The notes under the pieces are model-generated. The model worked only from the letters and a program-made list of their open reading frames with translations, was not told where the DNA came from and did no database searches. Of a stretch of 5,404 nt of DNA, positions 1 through 5,018 are shown one piece after another. The translations under genes and the position numbers were made by a program. This stretch comes from Kiritimatiellia bacterium (GTDB taxonomy: Bacteria; Verrucomicrobiota; Kiritimatiellia; RFP12; UBA1067), in the NCBI GenBank assembly GCA_024405255.1, contig JAKSOY010000278.1, positions 1 to 5,404 of the forward strand. Reading direction: 5' to 3'. The first letter of the stretch is position 1. Every line of letters starts with the position of its first letter.

Positions 1-2
1 GC

Positions 3-1175
3 ATGATGGGCGCGTGGCTGGGGCAGTCCGTCGGCGTCGCCTACGGCTGTCCGACGGAGTTCCGGTACAACGGCACGATCGTTCCGGCGGACAAGATGCC
101 GGTCTGGAAGCCGGAGCTCGTCAACAACACGTTCGTGCAGGACGACCTCTACGTCGAGATGACGTTTCTCGACACGCTCTGCAAGCGCGGCCTCGGCGTG
201 ACGACGCGCGCGGCGGGCATCGACTTCGCAAACAGCGCCTATCGGCTCTGGTGCGCGAACTCGAACGCGCGCAACAACCTCCGCAACGGCATTGCCGCGC
301 CGGCGAGCTCGCATCCGAAATTCCACGCGACCACGGATGACATCGACTACCAGATCGAGGCGGACTTCTCCGGCATCCTCGCGCCCGGTTTGCCCCAGGC
401 GGCCGTCGACTTCGGTGAGACCTTCGGACGCATCATGAACTACGGCGACGGACTTTACGCCGGACAGTTCGTCGGCGCGCTGTATGCCGAGGCGTATTTC
501 GAGACGGACCGCGTCCGTCTCGTCGAGAAGGCGCTGAAGGCGATTCCATCCGAGTCGAAGTACGCGGGCATGGTCCGCGACATGCTCGCCTGGCATGCGG
601 CGAATCCGACGTGCTGGCAGGCGACATGGACGAATGCGGTCGAGAAGTACTTCCGCGCGAAGGCGAATCTCGGCCGCGTCTCGAATGCGCAGATCAACGT
701 CAAGGTCAATGGCGCGATGGTGCTCCTCGGACTCCTCCACGGCGAGGGCGACATGGACCGCACGATGTTCATCTCGACGGCGGGCGGCTTCGATTCGGAC
801 TGCAATCCGTCCTCGGCGTGCGGCGTGCTCGGCGTGATGACCGGCTTCAAGAAGCTGGAGGCGAAGTACTTCAGCAAGCTGGACAGGACGAAGAAGTGGG
901 AGTTCACCGACTTCACCTGGGACGGCTTGATTGCCGCGAGCGATCGGCTCGTGCGCCAGGTCGTCGTCAAGTACGGCGGAAGGATTGAAAAGGATGCGGC
1001 GGGCGCTGAGCGCCTTGTGTTGCCGGTCGCCGCCGCGCGGCCTTCGCCATTTTTCGATTCCTGCAGGCCGGGGCCGGTTCCGTCAGACGACAAGCTGACG
1101 GAAGCCGAGCGGGAGGAGATCCGCTATCTCCCCTGCAACCAAGGCGCGCAGAGCGCGCGGAAGAAGGTGAAATGA
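3..1175 (+). CDS. ADP-ribosylglycohydrolase family protein (5' end outside window)
   Basis: Family members are metal-dependent hydrolases that remove ADP-ribose from proteins or small molecules; the substrate here cannot be told. The visible 390 residues open directly in the family's first conserved helix (GAWLGQSVGVAYGCPTEF), which normally follows a short N-terminal stretch. The reading frame is open to the window edge, so the true start probably lies upstream. Metal-site signatures are D47-D48 in VQDDLY and D264/D266 in GGFDSDCN, joined by the family-typical NYGDGLYAG stretch at about 146-154. The Thr usually found before the first Asp pair is Gln46, and the Thr after the second Asp pair is Cys267. 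There is no signal peptide in the visible part, so it is probably cytoplasmic. The C-terminal tail (about 330-390) is unremarkable and charged. Its stop overlaps the cysK start (ATGA), suggesting one transcript. Family assignment is firm; exact activity is not. Confidence 0.88.
   Translation: MMGAWLGQSVGVAYGCPTEFRYNGTIVPADKMPVWKPELVNNTFVQDDLYVEMTFLDTLCKRGLGVTTRAAGIDFANSAYRLWCANSNARNNLRNGIAAPASSHPKFHATTDDIDYQIEADFSGILAPGLPQAAVDFGETFGRIMNYGDGLYAGQFVGALYAEAYFETDRVRLVEKALKAIPSESKYAGMVRDMLAWHAANPTCWQATWTNAVEKYFRAKANLGRVSNAQINVKVNGAMVLLGLLHGEGDMDRTMFISTAGGFDSDCNPSSACGVLGVMTGFKKLEAKYFSKLDRTKKWEFTDFTWDGLIAASDRLVRQVVVKYGGRIEKDAAGAERLVLPVAAARPSPFFDSCRPGPVPSDDKLTEAEREEIRYLPCNQGAQSARKKVK
1164..1170 (+). 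promoter_or_regulatory. Shine-Dalgarno-like site for cysK
   Basis: AAGGTGA lies within the last codons of the upstream gene, just before the cysK ATG at 1172. It can pair with the 16S anti-SD, but the spacing is unusually short. Translation of cysK is therefore probably helped by coupling to the upstream stop (ATGA overlap). Confidence 0.5.
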
Positions 1176-2089
1176 AAGTCGCGAACATTCTCGAGACGCT
1201 GGGGCGGACGCCACTCGTCCGGATTTCAGACAAGCTGAATCAGTCGGCGGCGAAGGTGTTCGCCAAGGTCGAGTCGTTCAATCCGGGCGGGAGCGCGAAA
1301 GATCGCGTGGCAGCGGAAATGGTCGCCGCGGCGGAACGGGGCGGCGAGCTCCAAGCCGGCGGAACGATCATCGAGCCGACGAGCGGCAACACGGGCGTCG
1401 GGCTGGCGCTTGTCTCGGCGGTGAAGGGCTATCACATGGTTCTCGTCATGCCGGACAACATGAGCGCCGAGCGCATCCGCCTCGCGAAGGCGTATGGCGC
1501 GGAGGTCGTGCTGACGCCGGGGGCGGACGGCATGAAGGGCTGCATCGCGAAGGCGGAGGAGCTTCACCGCATGACGCCCAACTCGTTCATCCCGCAGCAG
1601 TTTGACAATCCGGCGAATCCCGCTGCACACGAACGGACGACGGGTCCGGAAATCTGGAACGACCTGGACGGACAGGTTGACGCGTTTGTCGCGGGCGTCG
1701 GGACGGGCGGCACGATTACGGGCGTCGCGCGGTTCCTGAAGGCGAAGAACCCGAACGTGAAGGTTGTCGGCGTCGAGCCGGATACGAGTCCGCTTCTCAC
1801 GAAGGGCGTGGCAGGACCGCACAAGCTGCAGGGCATCGGCGCGAACTTCGTGCCGTCCATCCTCGACCGTTCGCTCATAGACGATGTCGTCTGTGTTTCG
1901 GCTGAAGATGCGGGCGCAACGGCCCGTGCGCTCGGCGCGAAGGAAGGCATTCTCTGCGGCATTACCTCCGGCGCGGCCGCGTGGGCAGCGCTCGAACTCG
2001 CAAAACGTCCTGAACTCGCTGGCAAGAACATTGTGGCGCTCTTGCCCGATACGGGCGAGCGGTATCTTTCGACCTGGCTGTTCGCGTGA
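1172..2089 (+). CDS. cysK: Cysteine synthase (O-acetylserine sulfhydrylase)
   Basis: PLP enzyme of the cytoplasm that makes L-cysteine from O-acetylserine and sulfide. The 305 residues match the usual length (about 305-325), so it looks complete. Motifs in order: TPLVRI at 13-18; N37-P-G-G-S-A-K43-D-R with K43 as the PLP Schiff-base lysine; the substrate loop PTSGNTG at 69-75; the phosphate-binding glycine loop GVGTGGT at 175-181; SGAA at 266-269; and the C-terminal PDTGERYLST at 292-301. No regulatory CBS domain is attached, which argues against cystathionine beta-synthase. CysK versus CysM cannot be separated with certainty, but the PTSGNTG and C-terminal signatures favour CysK. The ATG overlaps the preceding stop by ATGA, and its own stop overlaps the mnmA start by GTGA, so the three genes are probably co-transcribed and translationally coupled. 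Confidence 0.95.
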   Translation: MKVANILETLGRTPLVRISDKLNQSAAKVFAKVESFNPGGSAKDRVAAEMVAAAERGGELQAGGTIIEPTSGNTGVGLALVSAVKGYHMVLVMPDNMSAERIRLAKAYGAEVVLTPGADGMKGCIAKAEELHRMTPNSFIPQQFDNPANPAAHERTTGPEIWNDLDGQVDAFVAGVGTGGTITGVARFLKAKNPNVKVVGVEPDTSPLLTKGVAGPHKLQGIGANFVPSILDRSLIDDVVCVSAEDAGATARALGAKEGILCGITSGAAAWAALELAKRPELAGKNIVALLPDTGERYLSTWLFA

Positions 2090-3201
2090 AAGTCGCGGTC
2101 GGCATCTCGGGCGGCGTCGATTCGGCCGTGGCGGCGCTGCTTCTCAAGGAGCAGGGGCACGAGATCGTCGGCGTCACGATGACGCTCGGCCGTGCCGACG
2201 AGGCGACTTCCCTCGCCGAGGCGAAAGCCGTCGCGGAGCGGCTGGACATCCCTCTCAAGGTCTTCGATTTCTCATCCGTCTGGCATACTCAAGTATTCGA
2301 ATACTTGAGGAGGGTCTATCTCGGGGGACAGACCCCGAATCCGTGTGTGCGGTGCAATGAGACGGTGAAGTTCGGACTGTTGCCGCGCGCGGCATTTGAG
2401 CTTGGCTGCGAGAGGTTTGCGACGGGACACTACGCGCGGATCGAATGTAAACACAGAGTCACAGAGACACAGAGCGAAGTGTGCGGTGAAGCAGGTGTCC
2501 CGCGGGCTGAAGCACGGAGAGATGGCTCGAGCTCTGTGCCTCTGTGCCTCTGTGTTAAGAATGTCCGGTTGCTCCGCGCCGTCGACAAGGCGAAAGACCA
2601 AAGCTATTTCCTCTATCGCGTGAAACCGGAGATCCTGGCGAAGACGGTCTTCCCGCTGGGCGAGCTGACGAAGGAGGAGGTTCGGGCGAAGGCGCGGGCA
2701 TTTGGCCTGGAGGTCGCCGAGAAGGGCGACAGTCAGGACTTCTGCGGCGGCGATCCAATGAAGATCGTCGGGGCCGCGCCGTGCGAGGGCAACATCGTCA
2801 CGGTCGACGGCAAGGTGCTCGGCAAACATCAGGGCTTTTGGAACTACACGATCGGCAAGCGCAGGGGCCTCGGTATCGGCGGCGGCACGCCGTATTATGT
2901 CGTCGGGCTCAATGCCGCGCGAAACGAGGTGATCGTCGGCTTCAAGGAGGCGTCCGTGGTGCGGAGGTTTAAGGTCGACCGAGTCGTTTCCTTTGCAAGC
3001 GACGAGGACGCCGCTTCCCCACTGCAAGCCGCTTTCCCATTGATGGTGAAGGTGAGGAGCGCGGGTGAGCCGAAGGGACCGGTGATTTGGAACGGAGAGA
3101 CGGTGGCGTGTCCGGACGGCATCGCGGGAATTGCGCCGGGGCAGAGCGCCGTCTTCTTCCGCGGCGACGAGATCGTCGGCGGAGGCATCATCAGGAGGTG
3201 A
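2086..3201 (+). CDS. mnmA: tRNA-specific 2-thiouridylase MnmA, carrying an in-frame repeat element
   Basis: Cytoplasmic ATP-dependent enzyme that thiolates U34 of Lys, Glu and Gln tRNAs, using persulfide sulfur that comes from cysteine through a desulfurase. Motifs: PP-loop SGGVDS at 8-13; TPNPCVRCN at 83-91 with C90 at the catalytic position; TGHYARI at 113-119; DKAKDQSYFLY at 167-177; the second catalytic Cys C220 in DSQDFC; and GKHQGFWNYTIGKRRGLGI at 247-264. The start is GTG, overlapping the cysK stop (GTGA), with no clear Shine-Dalgarno, so reinitiation after cysK is likely. Residues 122-158 are encoded by an inverted-repeat element lying in a loop between TGHYARI and LLRAVD. The two catalytic Cys are 130 residues apart here against 97 in E. 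coli MnmA (C102, C199), an excess of about 33 that matches the insert. The frame stays open and all other motifs are intact, so the protein is probably made and active. A perfect 22-base palindrome encodes residues 68-75. Confidence 0.94.
   Translation: MKVAVGISGGVDSAVAALLLKEQGHEIVGVTMTLGRADEATSLAEAKAVAERLDIPLKVFDFSSVWHTQVFEYLRRVYLGGQTPNPCVRCNETVKFGLLPRAAFELGCERFATGHYARIECKHRVTETQSEVCGEAGVPRAEARRDGSSSVPLCLCVKNVRLLRAVDKAKDQSYFLYRVKPEILAKTVFPLGELTKEEVRAKARAFGLEVAEKGDSQDFCGGDPMKIVGAAPCEGNIVTVDGKVLGKHQGFWNYTIGKRRGLGIGGGTPYYVVGLNAARNEVIVGFKEASVVRRFKVDRVVSFASDEDAASPLQAAFPLMVKVRSAGEPKGPVIWNGETVACPDGIAGIAPGQSAVFFRGDEIVGGGIIRR
2288..2309. repeat. Perfect 22-base palindrome inside mnmA
   Basis: CTCAAGTATTC at 2288-2298 is followed immediately by its exact reverse complement at 2299-2309. 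As RNA it could fold into a 9-bp stem with a UCGA loop. It encodes TQVFEYLR (residues 68-75 of MnmA) with ACT, CAA, GTA, TTG and AGG codons, unlike the GC-ending codons around it. The protein aligns with the usual family spacing before TPNPC, so the palindrome replaces sequence rather than lengthening the gene. Origin unknown. Confidence 0.8.
2449..2558. repeat. In-frame palindromic (MITE-like) element inside mnmA
   Basis: Two inverted arms lie at 2448-2475 and 2531-2557 around a 55-base centre. They match at 25 of 27 aligned positions, with one extra A in the left arm. Each arm is three tandem 8-base units: CACAGAGN at 2452-2475, and its complement, running as CTCTGTGN, at 2532-2555. The centre contains the palindrome CCCGCGGG at 2499-2506. 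The hexamer GAATGT occurs on both sides (2443-2448 and 2559-2564) and could be a target duplication. The element translates without a stop in the mnmA frame and adds residues 122-158. It encodes no protein of its own. From memory, similar CACAGAG-type dispersed repeats occur in many environmental bacterial genomes; this was not checked. Confidence 0.82.
3193..3201 (+). promoter_or_regulatory. Strong Shine-Dalgarno embedded in the end of mnmA
   Basis: AGGAGGTGA is a full-length match to the anti-SD core and ends six bases before the ATG at 3208. It is made of the last two Arg codons and the stop codon of mnmA, so the downstream gene is probably read from the same transcript. It fixes the start of the secreted repeat protein. 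Confidence 0.85.
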
Positions 3202-3207
3202 GACGTC

Positions 3208-3861
3208 ATGAAGCGAATCGTTTTGTCGTTGATTGTCGGAATGGTTGTCCTGTGCGGAAACGCCGAGGTGCATTTCCCCGTGGCCTTGAACTTCAACCGG
3301 TGTCAGATGTCGCTGACGGGATGGAAGAACGTTGACAATGCGCGCGACTTCACCCGCTCGTCGACCTGGGGTGCGATGGTCGGCCTACCGGTCGGCTCGC
3401 AGTACGGCAATGTTTATGGTGCGGCCGTTGACCTCGGTCTGTTCAACGGACAGTTCAACAATCACTTTGGCTTGGTTGAGGACTGTTCGATCTGGGGTGT
3501 GCAGGTCGGTGTCCTGTCCAATTTCGCCTGGCAGATGAACGGCATTCAGGCCGGCAGCTTCATTTGCTCGAACGACCAGTTGAACGGGCTGGGTGTCGCC
3601 TTGTGCAACAACTCGCTCAAAAGTATGCGGGGCGCACAGATCGGGCTCTACAATCTCCTCGGCAAGCAATGTTCTGCTGCTGACACTTTGGTTGGATCCT
3701 ACGGGCTGCAGCTTGGCCTTGTCAATCGATATCGGTGCGGACGTGCGGATTACGGTGTCAGCTACCGAAGTCCAGACGATCCCGGCTTCATAATCCAAAT
3801 CGGTCTCGTGAACCTCGTCAACGACCGTTATTCCTGGCCGCTTGTCAATGTCGTGTTCTAA
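3208..3861 (+). CDS. Secreted protein with Gly-rich surface-type repeats, function unknown
   Basis: I do not recognise a named function. The 217-residue product opens with a signal peptide: K2-R3, a hydrophobic core at about 4-15, and likely cleavage after GNA19. Cys16 is preceded by Leu, which is a poor lipobox, so export by signal peptidase I is favoured. The mature part repeats a short beta-strand-like unit of the form G-x-Q-x-G-L-x-N at irregular spacing of about 14-30 residues. Examples are GAAVDLGLFN (71-80), WGVQVGVLSN (96-105), NGIQAGSFIC (111-120), RGAQIGLYNL (141-150), YGLQLGLVNR (165-174) and FIIQIGLVNL (194-203). This resembles surface repeat proteins known from Leptospira and other Gram-negative bacteria (the LA_2272-like style, from memory). 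The mature part has six Cys (32, 93, 120, 133, 155, 177), which could pair as disulfides. An aromatic C-terminal residue (F217) would suit outer-membrane insertion. It follows mnmA by six bases but has no evident functional tie to it. Confidence 0.75.
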   Translation: MKRIVLSLIVGMVVLCGNAEVHFPVALNFNRCQMSLTGWKNVDNARDFTRSSTWGAMVGLPVGSQYGNVYGAAVDLGLFNGQFNNHFGLVEDCSIWGVQVGVLSNFAWQMNGIQAGSFICSNDQLNGLGVALCNNSLKSMRGAQIGLYNLLGKQCSAADTLVGSYGLQLGLVNRYRCGRADYGVSYRSPDDPGFIIQIGLVNLVNDRYSWPLVNVVF

Positions 3862-3871
3862 GGCGACAACA

Positions 3872-3960
3872 CTTTCGGCTCAAAATAGATCAACAAAAGC
3901 GCATTTGCGGTTCACGATGAGCCGTAAATATGCTATAATACGGCTTGATTGAGCCGAAAG
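3872..3960. promoter_or_regulatory. Array of four GAGCCG-type motifs around the fic promoter (putative operators)
   Basis: CTTTCGGCTCAA at 3872-3883 and TTGAGCCGAAAG at 3949-3960 form a perfect 12-base inverted repeat. Between them lie TGAGCCGTA (3918-3926) and TACGGCTTGA (3939-3948), whose AGCCGTA and TACGGCT cores are perfect inverted copies. The inner pair brackets the -10 box, with cores about 20 bases apart, and the last copy lies in the leader just before the Shine-Dalgarno. This layout suits a repressor site. The Fic protein's own winged-helix domain is the obvious candidate binder, by inference. The outer pair could instead be the ends of a small mobile element, but I see no target duplication. 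Confidence 0.6.
3911..3939 (+). promoter_or_regulatory. Extended -10 sigma70-type promoter for the Fic gene
   Basis: The -10 TATAAT lies at 3934-3939, preceded by TGC to give TGnTATAAT. A 4-of-6 -35 box, TTCACG at 3911-3916, sits at the ideal 17-base spacing. Transcription should begin near 3946, giving a leader of about 25 bases that contains the fic Shine-Dalgarno. Confidence 0.8.
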
Positions 3961-3964
3961 GGGA
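3957..3964 (+). promoter_or_regulatory. Shine-Dalgarno that sets the Fic gene start
   Basis: AAAGGGGA ends six bases before the ATG at 3971. It would directly abut an in-frame TTG at 3965, too close for use, so 3971 is preferred as the start. Confidence 0.7.
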
Positions 3965-3970
3965 TTGATT

Positions 3971-5005
3971 ATGGAGCAAATTGACGAAATACTTGAGTTT
4001 TTGCACTACCATCCGAATTCCAAGAGAACGGAAGTGGAGCAGGCCTTGCCTTCAAAGGTAAGTGCGGCGACAATGAAGCGTATTTTGGCTGATGGTGTTG
4101 TGAAGGGCCTTGTTGCCGTGACTGGTCAGGGCAAGTCAACGACTTACTCCATTACGCCGCGTGCCCACTTGTTGAGGACAGTTAATCTTGACACCTACTA
4201 TGCACAGGACATTGATCAGCGTCAGGTGCAGACAGGATATAATTTCGAGTTGATTCGCGAGACAATGCCCGCCGTTGAGATTTTCACGCCAAGCGAGTTG
4301 AATCACCTCACGGAGTTGCGGGCAGGTTTCGTAAAAAAGATGGCGGAGATCCCCGAAGGGGCGTACAAGCGCGAAATGGAGCGTCTAGGCATTGATCTCA
4401 GTTGGAAATCAGCGCAGATCGAAGGCAACACCTATACGTTGCTGGAAACGGAAACGCTGCTCAAGGACCTTCAGGAGGCGAAGGGACGGAAGCACGAAGA
4501 GGCGGTTATGCTCTTGAATCACAAGAGCGCGCTCAAGGCGATCCTCGAACGTCCCGAATGGTTCGAGAGGATTTCCGTTTCAAAGATCGAGGATCTTCAT
4601 ACCGTGCTGACGGAAGGTCTTGACGTCGAACGGAATCTGCGCCATGCGAGCGTCGGCATTACAGGGACGAGATATCGTCCGCTGGACGGCGAATCGCAGA
4701 TTCGCGAAGCCGTCGAAGACATGTGCGTTCTGATCAACGGAAAGGCGGAACCGTATGAAAAGGCGTTGTTGGCCTTGTTGCTGATCGCCTACATCCAACC
4801 GTTCATGGACGGAAACAAACGGACGTCGCGCTTGATTGCGAACGCGATTCTCGTCGCAGCGAAATGCTGTCCCCTGTCCTTCCGAACGGTCGACGCCAAT
4901 GACTATCGAGCGGCGCTGCTGCTGTTCTACGAGCAGAACAACATTTCGGCGTTCAAGCGGATGTTCTTGGAACAAGTTGAATTCGCCCTGCGCGAATATT
5001 TCTAA
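3971..5005 (+). CDS. Winged-helix Fic family protein with degenerate Fic motif
   Basis: A 344-residue cytoplasmic protein in three parts. Residues 1-65 form a winged helix-turn-helix (EILEFLHYHPNSKRTEVEQAL, then the recognition helix around VSAATMKRIL and a wing around GQGKSTTYSI). Residues 66-145 form a Fic N-terminal helical region. The Fic fold occupies about 145-344. The class II inhibitory motif (S/T)xxxE(G/N) is intact as S147-AQI-E151-G152. The Fic signature, normally HPFxxGNGRxxR, reads Q276-PFMDGNKRTSR, so the catalytic His is Gln (codon CAA at 4796-4798) and the usual Gly is Lys283. Canonical AMP transfer is therefore doubtful. From memory, related Fic proteins share QPF, so this is probably a subfamily trait and not a fresh mutation. 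The C-terminal FRTVDANDYRAALLLFYEQ region is well kept, arguing against decay. It has its own promoter with operator-like repeats, which suggests autoregulation. Codon use is less GC-rich than in cysK and mnmA, hinting at transfer. Confidence 0.92.
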   Translation: MEQIDEILEFLHYHPNSKRTEVEQALPSKVSAATMKRILADGVVKGLVAVTGQGKSTTYSITPRAHLLRTVNLDTYYAQDIDQRQVQTGYNFELIRETMPAVEIFTPSELNHLTELRAGFVKKMAEIPEGAYKREMERLGIDLSWKSAQIEGNTYTLLETETLLKDLQEAKGRKHEEAVMLLNHKSALKAILERPEWFERISVSKIEDLHTVLTEGLDVERNLRHASVGITGTRYRPLDGESQIREAVEDMCVLINGKAEPYEKALLALLLIAYIQPFMDGNKRTSRLIANAILVAAKCCPLSFRTVDANDYRAALLLFYEQNNISAFKRMFLEQVEFALREYF

Positions 5006-5009
5006 TTGG

Positions 5010-5018
5010 TGTTATAAT
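5010..5018 (+). promoter_or_regulatory. Extended -10 promoter directly before proA
   Basis: TGTTATAAT is a perfect TGnTATAAT box, the same type as the fic promoter, in the 13-base gap between fic and proA. No -35 box is seen at 17 bases; TTGAAT at 4977-4982 is too far away. The expected transcription start, about seven bases after the box, falls on the ATG at 5025. That implies a leaderless proA mRNA. Confidence 0.65.

Noticed and set aside
455..1093. Long - strand open frame opposite the ADP-ribosylglycohydrolase gene, with similar ones opposite cysK (1226-1822 and 1564-2160)
   Set aside because: Codon-bias shadows of confident + strand genes, low-complexity in composition and without motifs.
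2452..2555. Tandem CACAGAG units as a CRISPR array or tandem repeat locus
   Set aside because: The units are 8 bases with no spacers and are arranged as two inverted arms, which is a palindromic element and not a CRISPR.
2446..2565. mnmA as a pseudogene broken by the insertion
   Set aside because: The frame is continuous through the element and every downstream motif, including the catalytic C220 and the C-terminal domain, is intact.
2272..3273. Long open frame on the - strand opposite mnmA
   Set aside because: It is a mirror of a strongly conserved GC-rich gene, with no family motif and no ribosome site. Its only recognisable stretch is the translated repeat element.
3900..3909. Small CGCA-TT-TGCG hairpin upstream of the fic promoter
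   Set aside because: Four base pairs with a two-base loop is too weak to support a function.
3965..3970. TTG at 3965 as an upstream start for the Fic protein
   Set aside because: The Shine-Dalgarno AAAGGGGA ends directly at this codon, leaving no spacing. ATG at 3971 has a six-base spacing and fits the winged-helix start.
4981..5007. Hairpin ATTCGC-CCTGC-GCGAAT followed by a T-rich stretch, as a fic terminator
   Set aside because: The stem is only 6 bp, lies inside the last fic codons, and is not followed by a proper run of T.
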